DNA of 64,000 nt from an uncultured Clostridia bacterium (GTDB lineage: Bacteria > Bacillota > Clostridia > Oscillospirales > CAG-382). Each line of letters begins with the position of its first letter. Position 1 is the first letter of the stretch. Made by a program: the position numbers and the translations under genes. This document shows positions 45,281 to 53,904 of this stretch, in pieces. The stretch covers positions 1-64,000 of the forward strand of contig CALWBE010000052.1 of assembly GCA_944375955.1 (NCBI GenBank). The letters run 5' to 3'. Under the pieces are notes generated by a model that searched no databases, was not told where the DNA came from, and saw nothing but the letters and a program-made list of their open reading frames with translations.

Positions 45281-47161
45281 ATGAAGCAAAACAAAGTAAA
45301 TTCATCTGAAAATAAGAGGAAACATTATGGTTCATATGCGCTTAAGATATCCTCTTGCGTTGATAGAGCTTTTCATTCATCATTATTTTATCATTTTTTC
45401 CGCTCGCATTATAAAACTGAAAAACGCTTTTCAGATGGTTTTTTCAGAAACATGCTATATTCTGAAAAAATAGGCGGAGGGATAAGGATTTTTAAAAATA
45501 CCTTTGCTAAGAGTAGTGAGACAAGCATTATTGTAAATGAAATTAAAAAATTTTATAGAGGAATTCTTTTCTGCAGTATTCATGGATATGCTGTCATAAT
45601 GCTTTATTTTGGGATATATGCACTTGCTATCAGCGCAATAAAAACAGCACTGTTTGGCAACTATGAAATTTTGCCCGGCAATGCGTATTGGTCCGTAATA
45701 ATGATCATTATTTCTTTTATTTTGCTTCCGGTTCGAAGTTCGCTTTCAGAATTTGTAAGAAACAGCAGGATTTTGTCATTTATAAGTGAGTGCTTCTTCG
45801 TAACTGGGAATCATTCTTTAAAAAATGATGTTTCTGAAATTAAAATTTCAAACGGAGTTTATATTTTAACCGGTACTTTTTTGGGATTTTTAACTTTTTT
45901 CTTTTCAATAGGTGATTTGCTTATTGCAATTTTTGTAATGTTTTTGGTTTTGTTATCATTTAAAACTCCTGAAAACTCTCTACCTGTTTTAATTATTTCA
46001 AGTCCATTTTTATCGGAAACTTCTCTTATAGTATTTTGTTTTTTTGCTTTTTGTGCTTATTTATTTAAAGTTATGCGAGGAAAGAGAAGTTTTAACGTTC
46101 GTTTTTTTGATTTGCTTATATTGCTAAGCGTTGTCATAATTATATTTGGCGGATTTAATTCGACAAATCGAATGGGATTTTCGCATGATTCTGTCTTTAT
46201 CGCAAGTATTTCTCTTATTTATTTTATTATACGAAATTGCGTTAAAAGTGAAAATTTGTGCCGAAAATGCATAAGAGCAATACTTGTATGTTCTGTTACA
46301 ATGTCATTTATGATACTTTATCAAAGGATTTTTAATATTGATTACGACAATGTTATTATAGAATTTGTTAAATCACATATAAACATTTATGAATTTTCAT
46401 CATCAGAAAAAATAGCATCAGGAGAGTTTTTACTGATATTACTCCCATTTGCAATAATGGCTCAAATAATTTCAAATACCTATACTGCAAAGTTTTTATC
46501 TGCAATATCTATTATTATTTGTACTATTGCAATTGTTGCAATAGGTTCAAAGGGCCTAATGATGGCTTTTGCAGTATGTATTTTGCTTTATATTACATCT
46601 TCTTTTAAAAATCCGTTTATTTCTGTAATTACTGTAATTTTGATATATGCTGTCTTATCTGTATTTATATCAAACTCATCGTTTTTAGGTAATGACAGGT
46701 TTTTTAATATAAATGACTATAAAGAAAATATATTGCTAACGGCTTCAAAGATTGCTTCTGACAACTTTATTGCTGGAATAGGAATAGGAAAAGATAACTT
46801 TTCTAAAATCTTAAGAATGTATATGAATTTCGGGAACAACAGCATTTCAAGCTGTTATAATATTTATCTGCAGATTTTTGTTCAAACAGGTTTCTTTGGA
46901 TTTATGTTTTTTATATGTGCTTTCATCAATTATCTTAAGATACAGTTTTCATGCCTGTCGGAAAACAGGGTAAAAAGCATATTTGCATCACTTGTTGCGA
47001 TATCATCAATAAGTTTTGCCTCGGTTATCGCATTTAGGGGCTTGACCAGCGAAATTTTAAGCAACCCTAAAACTCTTTTCGTGTTTTTTGTTGTATTAGG
47101 CATATCTTCTGCAACATATTATTCCTTTGAAAACAATAATTTATCATATAATGAGGATTAG
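45281..47161 (+). CDS. O-antigen-ligase-like polytopic membrane protein
   Basis: This 626-residue protein has about 10-12 hydrophobic segments after a basic N-terminus of about 95 residues. The C-terminal half resembles the Wzy_C/O-antigen ligase family, which polymerises or transfers lipid-linked glycans outside the membrane. The best marker is the loop region GIGIGKDNFSKILRMYMNFG with NSISSCYNIYLQIFVQTGFFG, equivalent to the GxG...H-N-x-Y/L-Q motif. The usual His of the N-x-H motif is not evident (SSCYN), which lowers confidence in activity. DUF4330 genes follow directly. Confidence 0.72.
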   Translation: MKQNKVNSSENKRKHYGSYALKISSCVDRAFHSSLFYHFFRSHYKTEKRFSDGFFRNMLYSEKIGGGIRIFKNTFAKSSETSIIVNEIKKFYRGILFCSIHGYAVIMLYFGIYALAISAIKTALFGNYEILPGNAYWSVIMIIISFILLPVRSSLSEFVRNSRILSFISECFFVTGNHSLKNDVSEIKISNGVYILTGTFLGFLTFFFSIGDLLIAIFVMFLVLLSFKTPENSLPVLIISSPFLSETSLIVFCFFAFCAYLFKVMRGKRSFNVRFFDLLILLSVVIIIFGGFNSTNRMGFSHDSVFIASISLIYFIIRNCVKSENLCRKCIRAILVCSVTMSFMILYQRIFNIDYDNVIIEFVKSHINIYEFSSSEKIASGEFLLILLPFAIMAQIISNTYTAKFLSAISIIICTIAIVAIGSKGLMMAFAVCILLYITSSFKNPFISVITVILIYAVLSVFISNSSFLGNDRFFNINDYKENILLTASKIASDNFIAGIGIGKDNFSKILRMYMNFGNNSISSCYNIYLQIFVQTGFFGFMFFICAFINYLKIQFSCLSENRVKSIFASLVAISSISFASVIAFRGLTSEILSNPKTLFVFFVVLGISSATYYSFENNNLSYNED

Positions 47162-47165
47162 AAAA

Positions 47166-47612
47166 ATGTTTAATAACAGTTCTTTTCGTAAATTTAATAT
47201 TATAGACTGCATTGCAGCGGTTATAATAGTTGCTGCAGTTGCAGCCACATTATACTATTTTACGCAAAAAGATGGATTGTTTAAAAAATATAAATATCCG
47301 ATAGAATATGAAATAACAGTTGAAAGCATAGATACTGAATTTACAAATAATCTTACTGCTGGAGATATATTATATCATCAGGCGACAGCTTTTGAATTGG
47401 GTACAGTAAAATCTGTGAGCAGTTTGCAGACAGATTCAAGATATTCAAAAATGAAGATAATTTTATCGGCAGAGGCAGAAAAACATGACGGACAGCTAAG
47501 CGTAAACGGAGTTATTGTTTCAGAGGGCAAGTATATTGATTTTAGAACTGCTGACCTTGTATGCAGCGGCAAATGCACGTCGGTAAATATTTTGCCGGAA
47601 GGAGATAACTAA
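47166..47612 (+). CDS. DUF4330 family protein, first copy
   Basis: This protein of about 148 residues has a single N-terminal membrane segment (FNIIDCIAAVIIVAAVAATL) and a beta-rich extracytoplasmic domain (YEITVESIDTEFTNNLTAGD, LGTVKSV). This is the pattern of DUF4330, a family seen beside O-antigen ligase genes in Clostridia. The function is unknown; a helper of glycan assembly is inferred from its neighbours. ATG at 47166 follows GAGGA. A longer frame starting at 47127 would run into the upstream gene and is unlikely. Confidence 0.7.
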   Translation: MFNNSSFRKFNIIDCIAAVIIVAAVAATLYYFTQKDGLFKKYKYPIEYEITVESIDTEFTNNLTAGDILYHQATAFELGTVKSVSSLQTDSRYSKMKIILSAEAEKHDGQLSVNGVIVSEGKYIDFRTADLVCSGKCTSVNILPEGDN

Positions 47613-47613
47613 A

Positions 47614-48045
47614 TTGAAGAAAAATATAAAGAAGTTTAACGGCACAGATGTTGTTATTTTGTTGGCTTTGATTGCTGTCGCAAGTGCAATTATATTCAGA
47701 AATTCTGCTGAAAAGATGATTGAGGATCTGTTTTATAAAACACAAATAACATATTTTGTGCTTGCTGATAAAGAAGGTACAGAAAATCTTAAAGAAGGAA
47801 TGATTTTGTTCGACAGCGAAAAAAATATGCTTGGAACTGTTGAAAATATAAAAGACGATACTGATGCATCAGAAGAATATCCGGATAGATATGAGATAGA
47901 AATATCAACGCAAGGTATGAGGGATTCAATAGGAACATATATCGGTGACGGAATGTTTATAGCTCCGGGTAAAAACTTGCAATTATACACAGATGAGAAC
48001 AATTCTTTTATTTGTATTGTAAGAAAAGTAGAAATTGAAGAATAA
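47614..48045 (+). CDS. DUF4330 family protein, second copy
   Basis: This 143-residue protein has the same plan as the preceding one: an N-terminal membrane segment (NGTDVVILLALIAVASAIIF) and an extracytoplasmic beta domain (YFVLADKEGTENLKEGMILF, MLGTVENI, IGTYIGDGMFIAPGK). The TTG start at 47614 has AAGGAGA about 9 bases upstream and lies two bases after the first copy's stop, so the pair is co-translated. The two copies have diverged strongly, so they may form a heteromeric complex (inference). Confidence 0.7.
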   Translation: MKKNIKKFNGTDVVILLALIAVASAIIFRNSAEKMIEDLFYKTQITYFVLADKEGTENLKEGMILFDSEKNMLGTVENIKDDTDASEEYPDRYEIEISTQGMRDSIGTYIGDGMFIAPGKNLQLYTDENNSFICIVRKVEIEE

Positions 48046-48099
48046 ATATCTCATAATATGTTAAATATATACAGAAAAGCTATAATTAAAAAAAAATAC

Positions 48100-48128
48100 T
48101 TGATTTTAATTTTTAATTTTGGTATAAT
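48100..48128 (+). promoter_or_regulatory. Sigma-A promoter for the HPr gene
   Basis: TTGATT (48100-48105), a 17-base spacer and TATAAT (48123-48128), 49 bases before the ATG at 48178. Confidence 0.82.
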
Positions 48129-48177
48129 AATAATAAATTTAAAAGTAATTAAGTTCCGTAGAAGGAGTAAGGCGATC

Positions 48178-48444
48178 ATGACTTCAAAAGATATCATTAT
48201 AAAAAACAGCGTAGGACTCCATGCAAGGCCGGCAACATTTTTTATTCAAAAAGCAAACACATATAAGAGTTCTATATGGGTTGAATGCGGCGATAGGCGT
48301 GCAAACGCAAAAAGTCTTCTCGGTGTTCTTTCTCTTGCTATTGTGAACGGCACTAAGGTTACTCTTATAGCAGACGGACCTGATGAGGTAGAGGCTCTTG
48401 ATGGACTTTGCGCTCTTATTGACAGTGGATTTGACGAGCGTTAA
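48178..48444 (+). CDS. ptsH: Phosphocarrier protein HPr
   Basis: This 88-residue HPr-family protein relays phosphate from Enzyme I to sugar-specific PTS enzymes. The active-site His is in NSVGLHARPATFF (His 15). The regulatory Ser segment NAKSLLGVLSLAI, a site for HPr kinase in Firmicutes, is also present. Presence of His rather than Gln at position 15 argues for HPr over Crh. GAAGGAG precedes ATG 48178. No ptsI is adjacent, which is common in Clostridia. Confidence 0.92.
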   Translation: MTSKDIIIKNSVGLHARPATFFIQKANTYKSSIWVECGDRRANAKSLLGVLSLAIVNGTKVTLIADGPDEVEALDGLCALIDSGFDER

Positions 48445-48488
48445 AAGTATTGCCAAAATGCTGCGGAAATAGTATTATGTTATTGGAG

Positions 48489-48520
48489 AGGAGTCGTTTA
48501 TTATTCGGCTCCTTTATTTT
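48489..48520 (+). terminator. Hairpin terminator after the HPr gene
   Basis: AGGAGTCG pairs with CGGCTCCT (one G-T pair) around 9 bases, followed by TTATTTT. It ends just before the uvrC ribosome-binding site. Confidence 0.65.
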
Positions 48521-48534
48521 ATGGAGGTTAAGTG

Positions 48535-50397
48535 ATGACACGCGATGAGCTCATTGAGAAGGTAAAATTGCTTCCATATTCACCTGGGGTTTATATGATG
48601 AAAGATAAACACGGGAAAATAATATATGTCGGAAAGTCAAAATCATTGAGAAATCGTGTATCATCGTATTTTCAAGATCCAGTTCGCCTAAATGTAAAAA
48701 CCGCAAAGCTTTCATCAAATATATTTGATTTTTCCTGTGTTTATACAGATACGGAAACCGAAGCTTTGATTCTTGAAAATGAACTTATTAAGCGTCACAC
48801 CCCTAAATACAATATAAAATTAAAGGATTCTAAAAGCTATCCCTATGTAAGAATAAGTAATTCGGAATATCCAACTATATTGCTTGCCAGGACAAGAAAA
48901 AACGACAAAAGTCGCTATTTTGGTCCATATACCTCAACCAAAGCGGTACGCGATATTATTGATACTGTAAATAGGATATTTAAAACGGCTTCCTGCGGAA
49001 AAAAGTTCGAATTCGGCAAAGCTGTTTGCCGTCCTTGTCTTAATTATCATATCGGAAGATGTTCTGCTCCGTGTACGGGCAAAATTTCACCTGAGGAATA
49101 TCGTCAGATTTTTTCGGAAATTGAAGATTTTTTAGAAGGTAATTTTTCAAAGATCATTGATGGTTTGACTGTAAAAATGCAGGCTGCTGCTGAAGAAATG
49201 AAATTTGAAGCAGCAGCGCAATACAGAGACCGAATAGCGGCTCTTTCAAGATTAGGTGAAAATCAAAAAATATTATCAGATTTTAACACTGATCGCGATG
49301 TGTTCGGAATATATGAAGGAGATACGCTGTGTGTTATATCAGTATTATTTATTCGTTCAGGAAAACTTATAGACAAAGAGCTGATATTCTTTTCATCAGA
49401 CGAACTGACAGAAAGCTCGGCGCTTGCAGATTTAATTATGAGATATTACAGCACTCATGAATATGTTCCTAAAAGCATAATGTTGTCTTTTGATCTTTCC
49501 GACGATGAGATTTCTGAGATAACAGAATATGTTAATTTAAAGGCTGAAAAAAAAGTAGAAGTGCGTGTACCTCATAAAGGTATAGGAAAAGAGCTTGCCG
49601 CACTTGCATGTGAAAATGCGCGCCAGGCGGTCGAACAATATTCAAAAGAACAAAGCCATAGCATAAAGGTTCTTACCCATTTATGTGAGTATTTGGCTCT
49701 CGACAGTATACCGGTGCGTATTGAGGCATACGATATATCAAATAACGGTAAAGATAGCATGTACGCCGGTATGATAGTAATTGAAAACGGAAGTTTTAAG
49801 AAAAGTGATTATAGGACATTTACAATAAAAACCGTTGAAGGAATAGATGATTATGCTTCAATGAGAGAGGTGTTGTCAAGAAGATTGTCAAAGTTGCGCG
49901 AGGCTATCAGTAATGGAACTGAAAAAGATGATTCTTTTTCAAAAGTTCCGGATCTGATATTATTGGACGGAGGCGCCGGACATGTTGCAGCTGTAAGACC
50001 GCTTCTTGATCAGTATAACCTCCCTATAAATCTTTTTGGTATGGTAAAAGATTCTTTTCATAAGACAAGAACTCTTACAGATGGAAATAATGAAATAAGC
50101 ATATCAAATGTACAGGATATATTTACTTTTATATATAAAATTCAAGAGGAAGTGCATAGGTTTACTTTTTCAAAGATGGACGCATCCAGAAGAAAGACAG
50201 TAAAAAATTCATCGTTAGAAAAAATCGACGGGATCGGTGCAGTAAAGGCAAAAGATATATTAAAACACTTTAAAACACTTTCTGCAGTAAAAAATGCAAG
50301 CATATCAGAGCTTGCTAAAGTGAATGGTATAAGTCTAAAAAATGCCGAAAATATATATTATTATTTCCATGGAAATAATAAAAATAAAGAAGATTAA
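48535..50397 (+). CDS. uvrC: Excinuclease ABC subunit C
   Basis: UvrC makes both incisions in nucleotide excision repair. The 620-residue protein has an N-terminal GIY-YIG nuclease (SPGVYMMKDKHGKIIYVGKS), a Cys-rich region (PCLNYHIGRCSAPC), a UvrB-binding UVR motif near 200-235 (KMQAAAEEMKFEAAAQYRDR), an RNase H-like endonuclease (IEAYDISNNGKDSMYAGMIV, ILLDGGAGHVAAV), and C-terminal HhH motifs (LEKIDGIGAVKAKDIL). GGAGG precedes; ATG 48535 is preferred over GTG 48532. Confidence 0.98.
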   Translation: MTRDELIEKVKLLPYSPGVYMMKDKHGKIIYVGKSKSLRNRVSSYFQDPVRLNVKTAKLSSNIFDFSCVYTDTETEALILENELIKRHTPKYNIKLKDSKSYPYVRISNSEYPTILLARTRKNDKSRYFGPYTSTKAVRDIIDTVNRIFKTASCGKKFEFGKAVCRPCLNYHIGRCSAPCTGKISPEEYRQIFSEIEDFLEGNFSKIIDGLTVKMQAAAEEMKFEAAAQYRDRIAALSRLGENQKILSDFNTDRDVFGIYEGDTLCVISVLFIRSGKLIDKELIFFSSDELTESSALADLIMRYYSTHEYVPKSIMLSFDLSDDEISEITEYVNLKAEKKVEVRVPHKGIGKELAALACENARQAVEQYSKEQSHSIKVLTHLCEYLALDSIPVRIEAYDISNNGKDSMYAGMIVIENGSFKKSDYRTFTIKTVEGIDDYASMREVLSRRLSKLREAISNGTEKDDSFSKVPDLILLDGGAGHVAAVRPLLDQYNLPINLFGMVKDSFHKTRTLTDGNNEISISNVQDIFTFIYKIQEEVHRFTFSKMDASRRKTVKNSSLEKIDGIGAVKAKDILKHFKTLSAVKNASISELAKVNGISLKNAENIYYYFHGNNKNKED

Positions 50398-50425
50398 GTA
50401 AAAGACAATAAAAAGGAGAAACCAA

Positions 50426-51013
50426 ATGAGAATTATTACCGGAACTGCAAGAGGTATGAAGCTTGAAACTCTTGATGGTGAAGAAATTATTCGTCCTACC
50501 TCAGATAGAGTAAAGGAAGGGCTATTTAGTGCTATCCAATTTGATATTTCAGGGAAAAGAGTGTTAGACCTGTTTGCCGGCAGCGGTCAACTCGCATTAG
50601 AGGCATTGAGCAGGGGAGCTGACAGCGCTGTTATAATAGATGAGAGTGAAAAAGCAGTAGAAATAATAAAAACAAATGCAAAAAAAACAAATTTAATGAA
50701 GAAATGCAGAATTGCTAGACAAGATTACAGTGAATATTTAAAGTCAGCGAATAACAGAGAAAAATTCGGTCTCATTTTTCTTGATCCTCCGTATTCTAAA
50801 GACATACCTGGAGAGGTTTTAAAAAAATTGTGCCGAACCGATATTATAGAAGATAATGGGATAGTAGTGTGTGAATCGGAACATGATAACATGAATGAAG
50901 ATATATACAATTTAAAATTCATAAAAAAATATAAATACGGCAGAACATTTATTGCTATATTTACAAAAAAAGATGATACAGGGGAAGGGGAAGCGGAAAA
51001 AAATGAAAACTGA
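50426..51013 (+). CDS. rsmD: 16S rRNA (guanine966-N2)-methyltransferase
   Basis: RsmD methylates G966 of 16S rRNA. The 195-residue SAM-dependent enzyme starts MRIITGTARGMKLETL. It has RPTSDRVKEGLFSAIQ, the SAM motif VLDLFAGSGQLALEALSRGA, and the catalytic D-P-P-Y in LIFLDPPYSKD. AAAGGAG precedes the ATG. The 3' end overlaps coaD by 11 bases, the common rsmD-coaD pair. Confidence 0.95.
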   Translation: MRIITGTARGMKLETLDGEEIIRPTSDRVKEGLFSAIQFDISGKRVLDLFAGSGQLALEALSRGADSAVIIDESEKAVEIIKTNAKKTNLMKKCRIARQDYSEYLKSANNREKFGLIFLDPPYSKDIPGEVLKKLCRTDIIEDNGIVVCESEHDNMNEDIYNLKFIKKYKYGRTFIAIFTKKDDTGEGEAEKNEN

Positions 51014-51503
51014 TCTTTTGAGAGCTGTTATTCCGGGAAGTTATGATCCAATTACGTTGGGGCACGTTGATTTAATACGCCGTACGGCACAAATTTTTGA
51101 TGATGTAATAGTGCTTATTTGCATAAATTCTTCAAAACGAGGCCTTGTATCTCCTGAAGTAAGAAAATTGCTTGCAGAAGACGGCGTTTCTGAAATGAAA
51201 AATGTTCGGGTAGATTGCTGTGGAGGATTATTTGCCGATTATTGCAATGACAACAGTATTGATGTAATCGTTAAAGGAGTAAGAAATTTTGCTGATTATG
51301 CTTATGAAACTGAGCTTAAAGCATATAACGATAGAATTTTTTCAGATAAGTTTAAAAAAGTGCCTGAAACGATTTTCATGCCGTCTAATGAGAAACTTTC
51401 TTATTGCAGTTCGACTTTTGTACGTGAAATGTTAAAATATAATGAGGATGTGACAAATTATGTGCCTAATGCAGAACTGCTTTTAAGGTATGTTAACAGG
51501 TAA
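51003..51503 (+). CDS. coaD: Phosphopantetheine adenylyltransferase
   Basis: CoaD adenylates 4'-phosphopantetheine, the step before CoaE. The 166-residue nucleotidyltransferase has IPGSYDPITLGHVDLIRR, with the H-x-G-H-class motif in its GHVD form, and the C-terminal SYCSSTFVREMLKY. The first motif reads T-L-G-H as in other CoaD proteins. ATG 51003 follows GGGGAAG; longer forms would extend into rsmD. It overlaps the rsmD end by 11 bases. Confidence 0.95.
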   Translation: MKTDLLRAVIPGSYDPITLGHVDLIRRTAQIFDDVIVLICINSSKRGLVSPEVRKLLAEDGVSEMKNVRVDCCGGLFADYCNDNSIDVIVKGVRNFADYAYETELKAYNDRIFSDKFKKVPETIFMPSNEKLSYCSSTFVREMLKYNEDVTNYVPNAELLLRYVNR

Positions 51504-51561
51504 AAAAATATATATAATTTGTAAATATTTGAAAAGCTGTGAATATTTGACAGTATATTGC

Positions 51562-51590
51562 TTGAAAATTTTTATCGCATATAGTATAAT
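51562..51590 (+). promoter_or_regulatory. Sigma-A promoter for pgk-tpiA
   Basis: TTGAAA (51562-51567), a 17-base spacer and TATAAT (51585-51590), 46 bases before the pgk ATG. Confidence 0.8.
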
Positions 51591-51635
51591 TATATAAATA
51601 GATTGTGAAAAAATATTTATTATGAGGTGAAAAAT

Positions 51636-52934
51636 ATGCTGAATAAGAAATCGATTGAAGACATTGAGGTAACAGGCAAAAAGGTTCTTGTGCGCTGCGA
51701 TTTTAATGTTCCTCTTCAGGATGGCGTTATAACAAGCGATAAAAGAATTGTAGAAGCTTTGCCGACTATCAAGTATTTGCTTGAAAAAGGCGCTAAAGTT
51801 ATTCTTTGCTCACACATGGGTAAGCCGCACGGCATTTTTACCGAAGGGTTTAGTTTAAATAAAAAAGAAAAAGCAAAACTTGCCGAATTACCAGAGGCTG
51901 ATCAGGCAGCTGCAAAAGCTGAAATGATTAAGAAGGCAATATCTGACGACTCCAAGAAATTTACTCTTAAGCCTGTTGCAGACAGATTAAATGAATACCT
52001 TGACGGTAAAGTTGTTTTTGCTTCTGATATTATTGGAGACGACGCTAAGGCTAAAATTGCTGCTCTTGAAAATGGTAAGGCGGTTCTCCTTGAAAATGTC
52101 CGTTTTGATGAAAGAGAAACAAAGAACGATCCGCAGCTTTCAAAAGCTCTTGCCGATCTTTGCGATATATATGTAAATGATGCTTTTGGCTCAGCTCATA
52201 GAGCTCATTGCTCAACTGCGGGTGTAACAGAGTTTGTAGACACTTGTGTATGCGGTTTCCTTATTCAGAAAGAAATTACTATTATGGGCGGAGCTCTCGC
52301 TGATCCTAAGCGTCCGTTCGTCGCTATTCTCGGGGGAGCTAAGGTATCAGATAAAATAGGCGTTATTCAAAATCTTATTGATAAGGTTGATACGCTTATT
52401 ATAGGCGGAGGAATGGCATACACATTTTTCCGTGCATTTGGGAATAATGTAGGAACTTCTATTTGTGAAGAGGACAAGCTTGATCTTGCTCGTGAGCTTG
52501 TTGAAAAGGCCCGTGAAAAGGGTGTAAACTTCTTACTTCCGGTTGATAACATTATCGGAAGAGAGTACAGCGAAGATACTACATTTATGGAAATTTACTC
52601 AGATTCTATTCCGGACGGCTGGATGGGACTTGATATAGGAGAAAAGACACAAGAGCTTTTTGCAAAGACAATAAAAGGCGCAGGCACTGTAGTTTGGAAC
52701 GGACCGATGGGCGTTTCGGAATGGGACAATTTTGCAGGCGGTACTATAGCAGTTGCTACTGCTGTTGCAGACAGCGGCGCAGTTTCCATAATAGGTGGGG
52801 GCGATTCAGCTGCTGCTGTTGAAAAGTTAGGCTTTGCCGATAAAATGACTCATATATCAACAGGTGGCGGAGCTTCGCTGGAATTCCTTGAAGGAAAAGA
52901 ATTGCCCGGAATAGCTTGTCTTGAAAATAAGTAA
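51636..52934 (+). CDS. pgk: Phosphoglycerate kinase with N-domain insertion
   Basis: Pgk makes ATP from 1,3-bisphosphoglycerate in glycolysis. The 432-residue protein has [14 protein letters not shown], the substrate-binding [22 protein letters not shown] and the C-domain GGGDSAAA. It is about 35 residues longer than the usual 395. The excess lies in the N-domain loop after SHMGKPHG (about residues 65-105), which is Lys/Ala-rich and probably helical. ATG 51636 follows GAGGTG; the GTG at 51627 overlaps that site. tpiA follows 97 bases later. Confidence 0.97.
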   Translation: MLNKKSIEDIEVTGKKVLVRCDFNVPLQDGVITSDKRIVEALPTIKYLLEKGAKVILCSHMGKPHGIFTEGFSLNKKEKAKLAELPEADQAAAKAEMIKKAISDDSKKFTLKPVADRLNEYLDGKVVFASDIIGDDAKAKIAALENGKAVLLENVRFDERETKNDPQLSKALADLCDIYVNDAFGSAHRAHCSTAGVTEFVDTCVCGFLIQKEITIMGGALADPKRPFVAILGGAKVSDKIGVIQNLIDKVDTLIIGGGMAYTFFRAFGNNVGTSICEEDKLDLARELVEKAREKGVNFLLPVDNIIGREYSEDTTFMEIYSDSIPDGWMGLDIGEKTQELFAKTIKGAGTVVWNGPMGVSEWDNFAGGTIAVATAVADSGAVSIIGGGDSAAAVEKLGFADKMTHISTGGGASLEFLEGKELPGIACLENK

Positions 52935-52947
52935 TATTGAAAAAATT

Positions 52948-52978
52948 GAGGGCAGCGCCATTGACAGCGTATGCCCTC
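52948..52978 (+). other. Stem-loop in the pgk-tpiA spacer
   Basis: GAGGGCA (52948-52954) pairs with TGCCCTC (52972-52978) around a 17-base loop, without a following T-run. It may stabilise or process the pgk-tpiA message rather than terminate it. Confidence 0.45.
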
Positions 52979-53031
52979 CAGATATGTTAATAAGCAATTT
53001 TAAAAAGTTATATAGTGAAAGGAAAAATAAG

Positions 53032-53787
53032 ATGAGAAAAAAAGTAATTGCGGGAAACTGGAAAATGAATAAAACACCCGCTGAGACCACTGTTTTTATC
53101 AATGAATTAAGCAAAGTGACTGCCGGCAAAAACAACTGCGATATTATTGCTTGCGTGCCGTTTGTAGATATCCAAAATGCAGTTGCTGCAGCAAAGGGAA
53201 CAAATATAAAGATAGGTGCGCAAAACGTGCATTTTGAAAAGAGCGGAGCATTTACCGGAGAAATATCAGCTGATATGCTTCTTGATCTCGGAGTAGAATA
53301 TGTTATAATAGGCCACAGCGAAAGACGTCAATATTTTGGCGAGACAGATGATACAGTAAATCTACGTGTAAAAGCTGCTTTGAGTGCTGGACTTATTGTT
53401 ATACTTTGTATAGGCGAACTTCTTGCTCAGAGAGAAGACGGTATAACGTCAGAAATACTTTCAATGCAGACAAAGAAGGCTCTTAAAGGTCTTACTAAAG
53501 ATCAGATGAAGAACGTTATTATAGCATATGAGCCTGTATGGGCAATCGGTACCGGAAAGACTGCAACTGCAGAGCAGGCAAATGAAGCATGTCTTATAGT
53601 AAGAGATGCGGTAGCAGAGATTTTTGATAAGGAAACAGCAGAAAACACGATCATTCAGTACGGCGGATCTATGAACGCAAAGAACGCTGCAGAGCTTCTT
53701 GCAATGGAGAACGTAGACGGAGGACTTATAGGAGGCGCTTCTCTTAAATCAGCCGATTTCGGAATTATAGTTGACGCCGCTCAATAA
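53032..53787 (+). CDS. tpiA: Triosephosphate isomerase
   Basis: TpiA interconverts dihydroxyacetone phosphate and glyceraldehyde 3-phosphate. The 251-residue TIM barrel begins VIAGNWKMNKTPAE. The catalytic His is in VIIGHSERRQYFGE and the catalytic Glu in IIAYEPVWAIGTGKTA. The C-terminal phosphate-binding segment YGGSMNAKNAAEL is intact. GAAAGGA precedes ATG 53032. gapA and gpmI are not in the window. Confidence 0.98.
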   Translation: MRKKVIAGNWKMNKTPAETTVFINELSKVTAGKNNCDIIACVPFVDIQNAVAAAKGTNIKIGAQNVHFEKSGAFTGEISADMLLDLGVEYVIIGHSERRQYFGETDDTVNLRVKAALSAGLIVILCIGELLAQREDGITSEILSMQTKKALKGLTKDQMKNVIIAYEPVWAIGTGKTATAEQANEACLIVRDAVAEIFDKETAENTIIQYGGSMNAKNAAELLAMENVDGGLIGGASLKSADFGIIVDAAQ

Positions 53788-53819
53788 TAAATAAAAATAA
53801 GTTTTATACATTAAATAAG

Positions 53820-53858
53820 CAGGCATAAGAGCTTTGGGAAGACTTATGCCTGTTTTTT
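53820..53858 (+). terminator. Hairpin terminator of the pgk-tpiA transcript
   Basis: AGGCATAAG pairs with CTTATGCCT around a 13-base loop and is followed by GTTTTTTAT. Confidence 0.88.
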
Positions 53859-53865
53859 ATAAGAT

Positions 53866-53900
53866 AAAAAAAGAGAGGAAATCGCTTTCCTCTCTTTTTT
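53866..53900. terminator. Bidirectional hairpin terminator before mscS
   Basis: AAAAAGAGAGGAAA pairs perfectly with TTTCCTCTCTTTTT around four bases, with A/T flanks. It closes the minus-strand mscS transcript and backs up the tpiA terminator on +. Confidence 0.88.
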
Positions 53901-53904
53901 AACA

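Noticed and set aside
48058..48177. Extended N-terminus of 40 residues for HPr
   Set aside because: This region holds the promoter; HPr is about 88 residues from ATG 48178, which has GAAGGAG upstream.
51547..51590. TTGACA at 51547-51552 as -35 for the pgk promoter
   Set aside because: It is 32 bases from the TATAAT. TTGAAA at 51562 with exactly 17 bases is the better partner.
52921..53031. Extended N-terminus for triosephosphate isomerase
   Set aside because: The extra 37 codons overlap the pgk end and a stem-loop, have no ribosome-binding site, and TpiA normally begins just before the AGNWKMN motif.
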